A DNA stretch of 64,000 nt from Nocardia arizonensis (GCF_001310275.1 NZ_LGYZ01000131.1:42283-106282), one strand, 5' to 3'; counted from the stretch's first letter, positions 18,091-27,758 are shown. Program-made: numbers and translations. The notes: generated from the sequence alone by a model not told the origin.

Positions 18091-19410
18091 TCAGCCGAGG
18101 GCGCAGGGGGACGCGCCCGCGGCGTCGGCGGCGAAAGGGCGGGTCTCGGGAGTGGGATTCCAGTGCCCATCGGTGCGCGCGTATGTCCAGGACGGACCGG
18201 TGCGCACCAGGGTGGCGAGTGCGTCGACCAGCCGGTCGACGTCGGCGGAGGTGGTGCCGAGTCCGATGCTGGCGCGCAGCGCGCCGTCGAGTCCGAGGCG
18301 GGCGAGCAGCGGATGCGCGCAGAAGCGGCCGTCGCGCACGCCGATACCGCATTCGGCCGAAAGATAGGCCGCGACCTGTCCCGGATCGAATCCGTCCAGC
18401 GTGAAGGCGACGATGCCGACGGCGTCGGCGCTGTCGGACCAGATGCGCAACAGGTCGGCGCCCGGGATGGCGCGCAGACCCGCGCGCAGGCGTTCGGTGA
18501 GCGCGCGTTCGTGCGCGAGCTGGGTTTCGGCGTCGATGGCACGGAGCGCGTCACAGGCGGCTGCCAGGGCGGCCACGCCGAGCACGTTCGGCGATCCGGC
18601 CTCGTGACGCTGCGGTGCGGGGGCCCAGCGCGCCGAGTCCACCCCGACCTCGACCACCGCGCCGCCGCCCGCCAGATACGGATCGGCCGCGTCGAGCCAG
18701 TCGCGGCGGCCGACGAGCACGCCCGCGCCGAAGGGCGCGTACAGCTTGTGCCCGGAGAAGGCCAGGTAGTCGATGGCGCATTCGCGCAGGCTCACGCGCC
18801 GGTGCGGGACCAGCTGCGCCGCGTCGACCAGGATCCGGGCGCCGCACAGATGGGCGATATGGGCCAGCCGGTCCAGCGGCAGCAGCTCGCCGGTGACGTT
18901 GGACGCACCGGTGACCGCCAGCAGCGCGGCCGGTTTGGCGCACAGTTCGGCGACCAGACGGCCGATGGTCTCCTCGACGGTGGCCGCGGCCGTCACGACA
19001 CGGCGGCCGTTCCTGGCCCAAGGCAGGAAATTCGCGTGGTGCTCGGTGTCGAGGACCACCGTGTCGCCGGGGACGCAGGCGGCCAGCAGATTCAGCGAAT
19101 CGGTCGTGTTTCGGGTGAATACGACGACCTGGTCGTCGGCCGCGTCGACGAAACGCCGCACCGAATCGCGCGAGGTCTCGTAGCACTCGGTGGAGATCCG
19201 CGAGGCGTATCCCGCGCCGCGGTGCACGCTGGCGTAGTACGGCAACAGCTGGGAGACCCGTTCGGTGACCGCGGCCAGTGCGGGCGCGCTCGCGGCGTAG
19301 TCGAAGTTCGCGTACGACACCGTGCCGCCCTGGACGAGCGGCACCCGCAGATCGTCACCCGACACGCGAGCGAGGGCGGCACAGGTGTTGTCGGCAAAAG
19401 TGGTCATCAC
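18091..19410 (-). CDS. Class V aminotransferase, cysteine desulfurase-like
   Basis: A 439-residue PLP enzyme of the cysteine desulfurase/NifS-SufS superfamily. It shows VSYANFDYAASAPAL at the N-terminus, FTRNTTDSLNLLA, the cofactor His in DTEHHANFLPW, VDAAQLVPHRRV, and the Schiff-base lysine in AFSGHKLYAPFGAG. The active-site cysteine loop of true desulfurases is not obvious, so selenocysteine/cysteine lyase or another sulfur-removing role is possible. A SAM-IV riboswitch in the leader ties its expression to S-adenosylmethionine and so to sulfur metabolism. The first Met at 19410 is followed directly by a second at 19407. Confidence 0.85.
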   Translation of the reverse strand: MMTTFADNTCAALARVSGDDLRVPLVQGGTVSYANFDYAASAPALAAVTERVSQLLPYYASVHRGAGYASRISTECYETSRDSVRRFVDAADDQVVVFTRNTTDSLNLLAACVPGDTVVLDTEHHANFLPWARNGRRVVTAAATVEETIGRLVAELCAKPAALLAVTGASNVTGELLPLDRLAHIAHLCGARILVDAAQLVPHRRVSLRECAIDYLAFSGHKLYAPFGAGVLVGRRDWLDAADPYLAGGGAVVEVGVDSARWAPAPQRHEAGSPNVLGVAALAAACDALRAIDAETQLAHERALTERLRAGLRAIPGADLLRIWSDSADAVGIVAFTLDGFDPGQVAAYLSAECGIGVRDGRFCAHPLLARLGLDGALRASIGLGTTSADVDRLVDALATLVRTGPSWTYARTDGHWNPTPETRPFAADAAGASPCALG

Positions 19411-19459
19411 GTAATCCCGTCGGTTCGGGGACTCGCCAGGAGATGCCTCGAGTCCGCGC

Positions 19460-19566
19460 TTGCCGAGCCCGGTCGGGCATCGGCCCGGTCGTCACCCGGA
19501 GCACCCCACCGCGGAGGAGGGTTGCCGACCAGCCAGCCGGGGCTTGACGCTGATACTCATGACCTG
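19460..19566 (-). promoter_or_regulatory. SAM-IV riboswitch
   Basis: Read on the minus strand, the leader of the aminotransferase gene has the SAM-IV core in order: GGTCATGAG, CAGCGTCAAGCCCCGGCTGG, TCGGCAACCCTCC, CCGCGGTGGGGTGC and CCGGGTGACGACC. The closing stem pairs GGTC with GACC (19561-19564 with 19487-19490). A downstream GC-rich segment to about 19460 could form the extra pseudoknot element. SAM-IV riboswitches are described in Actinomycetales and switch off sulfur genes when S-adenosylmethionine is plentiful. The core ends about 75 bases before the start codon. It is too good a match to be chance, but the fold was not computed. Confidence 0.88.
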
Positions 19567-19867
19567 AGCTGAGATTGGCAGACGCGGTCGGGCCGTGTCA
19601 ACCGCCTTTCCGGCGATTCGCCCGTCGTCCGCGCGGCGTCCGGCGACGGCTCCGTAGGTGCCTCGGCGCGGAACAAACCCTTCGCGGACCGGCGAATATT
19701 CGGACATATCACCCAGGCTCGCCCACGCGGACGGCATCGAGCGAGATGCTTCGCCGATACCCCGGGTACCGTAGACACTCGGTCACCCGGGTGTTCGCCC
19801 ACTGGTAACCCTGGTACGGAACAACAAACGGTGAAGGCACGGGTCAATGAGAGGTGGGCAGGACGTC
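19567..19867. other. Divergent promoter region between riboswitch gene and Pls-type NRPS
   Basis: About 300 bases with no convincing gene. It should hold the promoter of the riboswitch transcript on the minus strand and that of the NRPS on the plus strand. No clear operator was seen. Confidence 0.5.
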
Positions 19868-22800
19868 ATGCTCCAGCCGCAGGTCGACGCCGCGGCGGGC
19901 AAGGATACGGACGACTACGGACCGCTTCCCGATCCGCTGCTGCGCGGCGCGTTCGCACCGCCCGCACGCACCCTGGTCGACATCCTCGCCGAAACGGCGC
20001 CGGCGAATCAGGACGCCCCGGCGATCGACGACGGCGAAACCGTCCTCAGCTACGCCGAACTGCTGGCCGAGATCGACGCCGCCGTGGCGCGACTCGCCGC
20101 GGCGGGCGTCCGCGCGGGCGACCGGGTCGGCGTGCGCATGCCCTCGGGCAGCCGCGAGCTCTACGTCACCATCCTGGCCGTCCTGCACGCGGGCGCGGCC
20201 TACGTCCCCGTGGACGCCGACGATCCCGACGAGCGCGCCCGGCTGGTCTTCGGCGAGGCGCGGGTCAGCGCCGTCGTCACCGGCGACGGCATCGAAACGA
20301 CCGCGACCGAGACCGGTACGACCGCGGCGCCCGATCCCGACGACGACGCCTGGATCATCTTCACCTCCGGGTCAACCGGCACCCCCAAGGGCGTCGCCGT
20401 CACCCACCGCAACGCCGCCGCCTTCGTCGACGCCGAAGCCGCCCTGTTCCTGCGCGACGCCCCGATCGGTCCCGGCGACCGGGTACTGGCCGGACTCTCG
20501 GTCGCCTTCGACGCCTCCTGCGAGGAGATGTGGCTGGCTTGGCGGAACGGCGCGTGCCTGGTCCCCGCGCCGCGCGCGCTGGTCCGCACCGGCGCCGACC
20601 TCGGCCCGTGGCTCATGCGACGCGAGATCAGCGTCGTGTCGACGGTGCCGACCCTGGCCGCGACCTGGCCCGCCGAGTCCCTGGAATCGGTGCGCCTGCT
20701 GATCTTCGGCGGCGAGGCCGTACCCCCGGAACTCGCCGAACGACTCGCGGGCACCGACGAACGCGAGGTGTGGAACACCTACGGGCCCACCGAGGCCACC
20801 GTGGTGGCCTGCGCCGCATTGCTGAGCGGATCGTGGCCGGTGCGCATCGGCCTGCCGCTGGACGGCTGGGATCTGACCGTGGTCGACGCCGCAGGCGATC
20901 CGGTGGCCGAGGGCGAATCCGGCGAACTGGTCATCGGCGGCGTCGGACTGGCCCGCTACCTCGACCCGGTCAAGGACGCCGAGAAATACGCGCCGTTGCC
21001 CTCGCTCGGCTGGGAACGGGCCTACCGCAGCGGCGACCTGGTCCGCAACGATCGCGAGGGCCTGGTCTTCCTCGGCCGCGCCGACGACCAGATCAAGATC
21101 GGCGGACGCCGCATCGAACTCGGCGAGATCGACAACGCGCTCCAGCATCTGCCCGCCGTGACCGGCGCGGCCACCGCCATCCGTACCACCAAGGCGGGCA
21201 ACAAGATCCTCGTCGGCTACCTCACCGGCCCGGACGCCGATTACGACCTGAAGGCCGCCCGCGATCGGCTCGCCGACCAGCTGCCCGCGCCCATGGTGCC
21301 GCGGCTGGCCGTGGTCGCCGAGCTGCCGACCCGCACCTCCGGCAAGGTCGACCGCGACGCGCTGCCCTGGCCGCTGCCCAAACGCAACGACTCCGACGCC
21401 GACGCCGGACTCACCCCGACCGCCCAATGGGTCGCCGGACTGTGGGATTCGATCCTCGGCGCGGAGGTGACCAGTCCCTCCACCGACTTCTTCGATGTCG
21501 GCGGCGGATCGCTGGCGGCCGCGCAGCTCGTGGCCGCGCTGCGCGAACGCTATCCGAGCGTCACGGTCGCCGACCTCTACGACCATCCGCGCCTCGGCGC
21601 GCTCGCCGTATTCCTCGACGACAGCGCACCCGCGGCGGCCGTCGAGGAGCGCGTGGTGCGCCCGACGCCGGTGCCCGCCCAGCTCTTCCAGGTGCTCGCG
21701 ACGATTCCGCTGACCACCCTCACCGGATTGCAGTGGCTGACCTGGCTGGCGATCGTGGGCAATATCGCGGCGTGGTCCGGCTCGCTGCCGTGGCTGCCGC
21801 AGCTGTCCTGGTGGTGGACGCTCGTCGCCTTCGTACTGTTCATCTCCCCGCCGGGTCGCATGGCACTGTGCGCGCTCGGGGCCAGACTGCTGCTCGACGA
21901 CGTGAAGCCGGGCAGTTATCCGCGCGGCGGCCACGTCCACCTGCGGCTGTGGACGGCCGTGCGGCTCTCGGAGGCGAGTGGCGCCGAGAACCTTTCCGGC
22001 GCACCGTGGATGGTGCCATTCGCGCGGGCGCTCGGAGCCAAGATCGGGCGCGGCGTCGATCTGCACACGCTGCCGCCGGTCACCGGAATGCTCGAACTCG
22101 GCGACCGTTGCAGCGTCGAACCCGAGGTCGACCTGTCGGGCTACTGGATCGACGGCGATCTGGTGCACATCGGCCCGATCGTCATCGGCACGGGCGCGGT
22201 GGTCGGCGCGCGCTCGATCCTGCTGCCCGGCACCAAGATCGGCAAGAACGCCGAGATCGCGCCGGGTTCGGCGGTATCGGGCAAGGTCAAGAGCGATCAG
22301 GAGTGGGCGGGCTCGCCCGCGGTCAAGGTCGGCAAGGCCCGACACCGCTGGCCCGATCACACGCCCGCCCGCGCCCCGCACTGGATCGCGATATTCGGTG
22401 TCACCTCGATGGTGCTGGCGTCGGTCCCGATCATGGGTCTGGCCGCGGGCGGGGCCTACATCGCCTGGCGCATCCGCGACACCACGACGCTCGCGCAGGG
22501 CATTGCCCGCGCCTACGCCGTACTCCCGGTCGCCACCCTGGTCAGCCTCGGTGTGTACGCGGCCATCACGATCATCGCGGTGCGGTTGTTCAGCATCGGC
22601 TTGCGCGAGGGCTACCATCCGGTCCGCAGCCGCGTCGGCTGGCAGGCGTGGTCTACCGAACGCCTGCTCGATTCGGCCCGCACCTTCCTGTTCCCGCTCT
22701 ACGCGAGTCTGTTGACGCCCATCTGGCTGCGGCTGCTCGGCGCCAAGGTCGGTCGTTCGGTGGAGGCGTCGACCGTCCTGCTGCTGCCCAAGTTCACCAC

Positions 22801-23875
22801 CGTCGCCGACGGGGCGTTCCTGGCCGACGACACCATGGTCGCCAGTTACGAACTCGGCGGCGGCTGGCTGCGCATCGGCGAGGCCAAGGTCGGCAAACGC
22901 GCCTTCCTCGGCAACTCCGGCATGACCGCGCCGGGTCGGCGGGTGCCGAAGAACGGTCTGGTCGCGGTGCTCTCGGCCGCGCCGTCCAAGGCGAAGGCCG
23001 GATCATCGTGGCTCGGCAGCCCGCCGGTGCGACTGCGCCGCGCCTCGGAGAGCGCCGACACCGCGCGCACCTTCGATCCGCCGCTGCGGCTGCGCATCGC
23101 GCGCGCCGTCGTGGAGACCTGCCGTCTGATCCCGGTCCTGGTGACCTTCGCCATCGGCCTCGGCGTGCTGTTCACCCTGGCCGGACTCGCGCGGTGGCTC
23201 GGCCATCTGCCCGCCGCGTTGCTCAGCGGCGTTGTGCTGTTGGCCGCGGGCGCGGTCGCGGGCGCGAGCGCGGTCGTGGCGAAGTGGTTGCTGGTCGGAC
23301 GGATCGGCACCGAGGAACACCCGCTGTGGAGTTCGTTCGTCTGGCGCAACGAGGTTGCCGACACCTTCGTCGAAACCGTCGCGGCCCCGTGGTTCGCGCG
23401 CGCCGCCACGGGTACGCCCGTACTGAATCTGTGGCTGCGCGGACTCGGCGCGAAAATCGGCCGCGGGGTATGGTGCGAGTCCTATTGGCTTCCTGAGGCA
23501 GACCTCGTGACACTCGGCGACGGCGCGACCGTGGAACGGGGATGCGTTGTGCAGACCCATCTTTTCCACGATCGGATCATGTCGATGGACACCGTCACCC
23601 TCGGCGCGGGCGCCACACTCGGACCGCACTGCGTCGCACTGCCCGCGGCGGTGATCGGCGCGGGCGCGACCATCGGACCGGCCTCGCTGGTCATGCGCGG
23701 CGACGTGGTGCCGCCCTCGACGCGCTGGTGGGGCAATCCGATCTCCCCGTGGCGGGAGAAGATCTCGGGCGCGACCATGTCGGCGGCGACCGCCGCCGAC
23801 GAGGACACCGACGCCACCCCGGCGACCGGGCGAGCGGCGGCGCCGGGAGACGTCGGCACGGAAGCGGCCCGTTGA
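19868..23875 (+). CDS. Single-module NRPS of the Pls/PosA type with membrane C-terminal domain
   Basis: A 1335-residue enzyme with three parts. Residues about 30-525 are an adenylation domain: IIFTSGSTGTPKGVA, FDASCEEMW, NTYGPTEATVV, YRSGDL and GRADDQIKIGGRRIELGEI. Residues 530-590 are a carrier domain with phosphopantetheine Ser in DVGGGSLAA. The rest is the Pls-type terminal region, with membrane segments alternating with hexapeptide left-handed helix repeats (IGPIVIGTGAVVG, LGAGATLGPHCVALP). There is no condensation or thioesterase domain. In Streptomyces poly-lysine synthetase the same layout makes isopeptide-linked poly-amino acids; the product here is unknown. ATG 19868 follows GCAGGACGTC; ATG 19847 is the alternative. 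It overlaps the M1 peptidase gene by one base. Confidence 0.9.
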   Translation: MLQPQVDAAAGKDTDDYGPLPDPLLRGAFAPPARTLVDILAETAPANQDAPAIDDGETVLSYAELLAEIDAAVARLAAAGVRAGDRVGVRMPSGSRELYVTILAVLHAGAAYVPVDADDPDERARLVFGEARVSAVVTGDGIETTATETGTTAAPDPDDDAWIIFTSGSTGTPKGVAVTHRNAAAFVDAEAALFLRDAPIGPGDRVLAGLSVAFDASCEEMWLAWRNGACLVPAPRALVRTGADLGPWLMRREISVVSTVPTLAATWPAESLESVRLLIFGGEAVPPELAERLAGTDEREVWNTYGPTEATVVACAALLSGSWPVRIGLPLDGWDLTVVDAAGDPVAEGESGELVIGGVGLARYLDPVKDAEKYAPLPSLGWERAYRSGDLVRNDREGLVFLGRADDQIKIGGRRIELGEIDNALQHLPAVTGAATAIRTTKAGNKILVGYLTGPDADYDLKAARDRLADQLPAPMVPRLAVVAELPTRTSGKVDRDALPWPLPKRNDSDADAGLTPTAQWVAGLWDSILGAEVTSPSTDFFDVGGGSLAAAQLVAALRERYPSVTVADLYDHPRLGALAVFLDDSAPAAAVEERVVRPTPVPAQLFQVLATIPLTTLTGLQWLTWLAIVGNIAAWSGSLPWLPQLSWWWTLVAFVLFISPPGRMALCALGARLLLDDVKPGSYPRGGHVHLRLWTAVRLSEASGAENLSGAPWMVPFARALGAKIGRGVDLHTLPPVTGMLELGDRCSVEPEVDLSGYWIDGDLVHIGPIVIGTGAVVGARSILLPGTKIGKNAEIAPGSAVSGKVKSDQEWAGSPAVKVGKARHRWPDHTPARAPHWIAIFGVTSMVLASVPIMGLAAGGAYIAWRIRDTTTLAQGIARAYAVLPVATLVSLGVYAAITIIAVRLFSIGLREGYHPVRSRVGWQAWSTERLLDSARTFLFPLYASLLTPIWLRLLGAKVGRSVEASTVLLLPKFTTVADGAFLADDTMVASYELGGGWLRIGEAKVGKRAFLGNSGMTAPGRRVPKNGLVAVLSAAPSKAKAGSSWLGSPPVRLRRASESADTARTFDPPLRLRIARAVVETCRLIPVLVTFAIGLGVLFTLAGLARWLGHLPAALLSGVVLLAAGAVAGASAVVAKWLLVGRIGTEEHPLWSSFVWRNEVADTFVETVAAPWFARAATGTPVLNLWLRGLGAKIGRGVWCESYWLPEADLVTLGDGATVERGCVVQTHLFHDRIMSMDTVTLGAGATLGPHCVALPAAVIGAGATIGPASLVMRGDVVPPSTRWWGNPISPWREKISGATMSAATAADEDTDATPATGRAAAPGDVGTEAAR

Positions 23876-25206
23876 TGCCGAGCAAGTTCTACGACCGACC
23901 GATCGACGAATACCTACCGCAGAACGGCAACCGGGGCTACCGGGTGTCGCGCTACGAGTTGACCCTGGCATACAAGGTCGCCGCCAACCGGCTGACCGGG
24001 CGCGCCGCGATCACCGCGGTCACCACCGAGGTGCGCACCCGCTTCGCCCTGGATCTGTCCCAATCGCTGCCCGTCGGCAAGGTTCTCGTCAATGGCGCGA
24101 AGGCCGCCAAATTCACCCATCAGCGCGGCAAACTCGTGATAACCCCGCAGCAGCGGATTCCGGCGGGAGGCGTACTCGCACTGGTCGTGCAGTACGCGGG
24201 CACACCCAAACCGGTGCGCGGGCCGTGGGGTGAGGTCGGCTGGGAAGAACTGTCGGAAGGAGCGCTGGTCGCCAGTCAGCCCAATGGCGCCGCGTCGTGG
24301 TTCCCCTGCGACGACCATCCCAGTTCCAAGGCCAGCTACCGCATTTCGATCACCACCGACACCCCGTACTACGCGCTTGCCAACGGCGCTCTGGTCGGCA
24401 AACAGACCAAGGCCAGCCAGACGACGTGGATCTACGAGCAGTCCGAACCCATGGCGAGCTATCTGGCGACCATCCAGATCGGGCACTACCGCCGCTACCG
24501 GGTCGGCCCAGCGAACGGCCCGGTGCCCATGCACGCGGTGGCGCCGCCGCGCCTGCGTGGGGATTTCGACCACGACTTCTCCCGCCAGCCCGAGATGATG
24601 GAGTTGTTCATCGAGAAATTCGGGCCCTATCCGTTCGGGTCCTACACCGTCGCGGTCACCGACGACGATCTGGAGATCCCGATCGAGGCGCAGGGCATCT
24701 CGGTCTTCGGCGCGAATCACTGTGACGGACGCCGGGGTTCGGAGCGGCTGGTCGCGCACGAACTCGCGCATCAGTGGTTCGGCAACAGCCTCACCATCCG
24801 CCAGTGGCGCGATATCTGGCTGCACGAGGGTTTCGCCTGTTACGCGGAATGGATCTGGTCCGAGGGCTCGGGCGGCGCGACCGCCGATCAGCAGGCCATG
24901 GCCGCGCGCCAAGCGCTGGCCCGCGAGCCCCAGGACATCGTGATCGGCGATCCCGGACCGCGGCTCATGTTCGACGACCGGGTGTACAAGCGCGGCGCGC
25001 TCACCCTGCACGCCCTGCGCCTGCACCTGGGTGACAAGGCGTTCTTCGACCTGGTGCGGGAATGGACCCTGCGGTACCGGCATTCCTCGGTGGGCACCGA
25101 GGAATTCACCGATCTGGCCGGGCACTACAGCGCGACCTCCCTGCGGCCGCTGTGGGACAGGTGGCTGCGCGCCCAGTCGCTTCCCGAGTTGCCGTCGCGG
25201 CGCTGA
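23875..25206 (+). CDS. M1-family aminopeptidase
   Basis: A 443-residue zinc aminopeptidase of the gluzincin type. The zinc site is HELAHQWFGN (His295, His299) with the third ligand Glu318 in LHEGFACYAEW. The substrate-binding block, GAMEN in classical enzymes, is IEAQGISVFG here, as in the short actinobacterial M1 proteins. It ends soon after the catalytic domain, so it lacks the long C-terminal helical domain of PepN. No signal peptide is seen. Its ATG overlaps the NRPS stop by one base (TGATG), so the two are translationally coupled and probably functionally linked, for example in trimming a peptide product or releasing amino acid. Confidence 0.92.
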   Translation: MPSKFYDRPIDEYLPQNGNRGYRVSRYELTLAYKVAANRLTGRAAITAVTTEVRTRFALDLSQSLPVGKVLVNGAKAAKFTHQRGKLVITPQQRIPAGGVLALVVQYAGTPKPVRGPWGEVGWEELSEGALVASQPNGAASWFPCDDHPSSKASYRISITTDTPYYALANGALVGKQTKASQTTWIYEQSEPMASYLATIQIGHYRRYRVGPANGPVPMHAVAPPRLRGDFDHDFSRQPEMMELFIEKFGPYPFGSYTVAVTDDDLEIPIEAQGISVFGANHCDGRRGSERLVAHELAHQWFGNSLTIRQWRDIWLHEGFACYAEWIWSEGSGGATADQQAMAARQALAREPQDIVIGDPGPRLMFDDRVYKRGALTLHALRLHLGDKAFFDLVREWTLRYRHSSVGTEEFTDLAGHYSATSLRPLWDRWLRAQSLPELPSRR

Positions 25207-25215
25207 CCCGCGCGA

Positions 25216-25404
25216 TCAGAAGACCAGGTACCTGGCGGCGAGTTCCTCGATCAGCGGATCGTCGTCGGCGACGGATTCCAGCATCTCCAGGTCGTCTTCG
25301 ATCGCGATCTGACGTGGATCGTCCTGTTCGTCGTCGGGGACGCCGTCCTCGGCCAGTTGGCGCAGCAATTTGGCCCGCACGCGCTGTTTGAGTGTGTCGC
25401 TCAT
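25216..25404 (-). CDS. Small acidic conserved protein
   Basis: A 62-residue, strongly acidic soluble protein (for example EDGVPDDEQDDP and EDDLEMLESVADDD) ending ELAARYLVF. The frame is open upstream to 25749, but there it is antisense-like with the DUF2752 gene, so ATG 25404 is preferred. No family is recognised. It is convergent with the M1 aminopeptidase across nine bases and may be transcribed with the upstream DUF2752 gene 50 bases away. Confidence 0.6.
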   Translation of the reverse strand: MSDTLKQRVRAKLLRQLAEDGVPDDEQDDPRQIAIEDDLEMLESVADDDPLIEELAARYLVF

Positions 25405-25454
25405 AGTCGAAGCCTGCCCTCCGTACCGCGGGTGAACCAGTGATGCCGCGCCGA

Positions 25455-25886
25455 TCACACCGGGGTGAGCCACCCGCCCCACGGGGTATTGCGCACGACG
25501 GAGTAGACCGCGATGAGACCGAACAGCAGCCACATGGTCGTGCGCTCGATCTTCGGCAGCACCAGCCGCTGCCCGCGCCAGGCGCGAACGCCCCACGCGC
25601 CAACCCAGAACGCCAGACCGAACAGCAGCGGCACCGCGATGAGATTGCTGTGCAGCGCGTCGACGATCCGCCCATCGGTGAGATTGTGGACCGCCCGCAT
25701 TCCGCCGCATCCCGGACAGTACATACCGGTCAGCGCGTAGACCGGGCACATGCCGTAGGCGCCCTCCACGTGCGGATCGCGGAAATGCAGCAGCGCGACC
25801 GCCCCGACCCCGACCCCGGCGGTGAGCAGCGGCAACGGCAGCGCCCGCCAGCCGCGATGTTCGGGCGGGCGGGTGTATTTCGCCAT
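25455..25886 (-). CDS. DUF2752 membrane protein
   Basis: A 143-residue membrane protein with three hydrophobic segments (about residues 17-38, 78-100 and 115-130). The DUF2752 signature is between the first two: MCPVYALTGMYCPGCGGMRA, with Cys-x10-Cys-x2-Cys and the GCGGMRA ending. The family is common in actinobacteria and has no assigned function; the cysteines suggest metal or redox chemistry at the membrane. ATG 25886 gives usual family length, and GTG 25970 is possible. Neither has a strong ribosome site. Confidence 0.82.
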   Translation of the reverse strand: MAKYTRPPEHRGWRALPLPLLTAGVGVGAVALLHFRDPHVEGAYGMCPVYALTGMYCPGCGGMRAVHNLTDGRIVDALHSNLIAVPLLFGLAFWVGAWGVRAWRGQRLVLPKIERTTMWLLFGLIAVYSVVRNTPWGGWLTPV

Positions 25887-26099
25887 GATCGCGTCCGCGA
25901 TCGTCTCGCCCGCGACGTGCGTGTCATCCACAATCGACAACGGTAACCGCGCGGGCGGGCGCCGCGCCACCGCGGATCGCCGCCCGCGGGCGGACCCGAT
26001 CTTCGCCCCTCTCGCGGGTGCGCCGCATCTTAGCCGGTCACGTCGCGATCATGTTCGATCGAATCCGGCGTTTCCGCAGCTCCCGTAGAATTTCACGCT

Positions 26100-26369
26100 G
26101 TGGATGCCGCTGGTTTCACCCGGCTCGACGCATTCGGGGTCAGTACGGCTCGCAGGCTGGAGTTCGGGCATGTGGGTCACTGGCAAGGAGCCCGAGAGGG
26201 CGATACCGCCGATTCGGTGGCGGTGGAGATAGATCCGGGCGACGGGTCATCGGTGGTGGTGTTCGTGCGGGCGCCGCACCGGCGCGACCTGCCCGCCGAT
26301 TTCCGCCCCGACGACCAGGTCTGCCTGGTCGTTCCCGACCTCATCACCGAACTGCTCGCTCCCGGCTGA
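26100..26369 (+). CDS. Small hypothetical protein
   Basis: An 89-residue open frame from GTG 26100 with normal high-GC codon pattern: acidic, beta-rich in look (VAVEIDPGDGSSVVVFVRAP), with no membrane segment or signal peptide. A strong hairpin follows its stop by two bases, which supports it being a transcribed unit. No ribosome site is evident and no family is recognised. The 300 bases between its stop and the next hydrolase otherwise look empty. Confidence 0.5.
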   Translation: MDAAGFTRLDAFGVSTARRLEFGHVGHWQGAREGDTADSVAVEIDPGDGSSVVVFVRAPHRRDLPADFRPDDQVCLVVPDLITELLAPG

Positions 26370-26371
26370 TC

Positions 26372-26396
26372 CCCCTCGGTTCCGGGAACCGAGGGG
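26372..26396 (+). terminator. Hairpin after the small hypothetical gene
   Basis: A perfect 11-bp inverted repeat (26372-26382 and 26386-26396) with a 3-base loop, just past the stop of the 89-residue frame and before the hydrolase promoter. Likely a terminator. Confidence 0.7.
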
Positions 26397-26665
26397 TTCG
26401 CCCGCGTAGCGTCGGCGGCCGCATCCGCGATAAGCGGATATGCGAGTGGGTCACGGCGCGCCGACTACCCGGGCCGCCCGCCGGCGTGCGGGCGGTGTTT
26501 CGCACGTGTCCATGGGTTTCGATCTTCACCCCGGGCGCGATGTTCGGCGTACCGAAAATCGGGTATCCGACTATTCGAGCCCAGATTGCCGAAATCTGGC
26601 GCTTGCACTAGCTAGCACCCCAGCTTGCGCGGTACGGTAACGGCGGACACAAAGGAGTGCTCGTT

Positions 26666-27721
26666 ATGTTGGTCACGTCGATGAAGACGATCGCGGCGCT
26701 ACGCGGCACCGAACCGCTCACCGCCGCCTACCGTGCGACTCTGCGTAGTGGCACCTACGCGACCGCGGCGCTGAACAAGCCTGCCGCCCAGCACGACGTG
26801 ATCCCCGTGACCACCGCCGACGGCGCCCGATTGCGCGTGCACGCCTACGGCCCGGCCGATGCGCCGCCCCTGGTGCTGATCCACGGCTGGAGTTGCAGCA
26901 TCGAGTACTGGTATCCCCAGATCAACGCCTTCGCCGACCGTTACCGCGTCCTCGCCTACGACCAGCGCGGCCACGGCGAGAGCGGACTCGGCCGCGCCAC
27001 CCTCGGCGCCGCCACCCTCGCCGCCGACCTCGATGCCGTCCTGGACGCGGCACTGCCGCGCGGCGAACGCGCCGTCATGGTCGGCCACAGCATGGGCGGT
27101 ATGACCTTGCAGGCGTGGGCGGCCCGGTATCCCGGCCAGGTGGCCGAACGGGCGAGCGAGGTCGTACTCGTCAACACCGCGGCCCGCGAAGTCCGAGACC
27201 AGACCGATATGCTGCCGCTGCTGAACAAGCCGCTGTCGGTCGCGGCGCGACCGCTGACCTTGGCGGGCAACACCGTGCGCATGCCGTCGCTGGTGGCCGA
27301 AACGCTGCTGTTCTCCCCCGTCCCGGTACCCGGCGGCAGGCTGGTCGCGGCGGTGTTCAAGAACCGGGTGATGAACAGGCACGCCACCGACGACCAGGTG
27401 GCCTTCGCCCTCGGCGTCATCCGCGCGTGCCGCCCCCTGACCCGCGCGCTGCACGCCGCCGCACTGGTCGACATCGACCTCGGCGACTCCGCCCGCCACC
27501 TCACCGTGCCGACCACGGTGATCGCGGGCTCCGGTGATCTGCTGCTGCCCGAACGCATGTCGCGTCACATCGTCGACCTGCTCGACCGCAACGGCACACT
27601 GGCCGACTACTTCGTCTGGCCCACAGGACATCTCGGCAACCTCGAAGCGGCCGACCGCTTCGACGCCGTCCTCGCGCGCGTTCTCGAACGCGCCCGGCGT
27701 CCCGAGGCCACCGCGATCTGA
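26666..27721 (+). CDS. Alpha/beta hydrolase
   Basis: A 351-residue alpha/beta-hydrolase. The oxyanion strand is LVLIHGWSCSIEYW, the next conserved block is AYDQRGHGESG, the nucleophile is Ser in VGHSMGGMTL, and the catalytic His is in WPTGHLGNLE near the end. An acid is available in TVIAGSGDLLLP. Esterase or lipase activity on small substrates is the likely role. ATG 26666 is set by AAAGGAG eight bases upstream; the GTG at 26657 overlaps that site. A hairpin follows the stop. It is separated from the secreted lipase gene by convergent orientation. Confidence 0.88.
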   Translation: MLVTSMKTIAALRGTEPLTAAYRATLRSGTYATAALNKPAAQHDVIPVTTADGARLRVHAYGPADAPPLVLIHGWSCSIEYWYPQINAFADRYRVLAYDQRGHGESGLGRATLGAATLAADLDAVLDAALPRGERAVMVGHSMGGMTLQAWAARYPGQVAERASEVVLVNTAAREVRDQTDMLPLLNKPLSVAARPLTLAGNTVRMPSLVAETLLFSPVPVPGGRLVAAVFKNRVMNRHATDDQVAFALGVIRACRPLTRALHAAALVDIDLGDSARHLTVPTTVIAGSGDLLLPERMSRHIVDLLDRNGTLADYFVWPTGHLGNLEAADRFDAVLARVLERARRPEATAI

Positions 27722-27758
27722 GAACCGAAACCCCTTGAACCCCGGGTGGATCGGAAAA

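Noticed and set aside
20372..22618. 748-residue protein antisense to the NRPS
   Set aside because: It is the mirror of a well-supported NRPS coding frame; long antisense frames are expected at this GC content and the product is low complexity.
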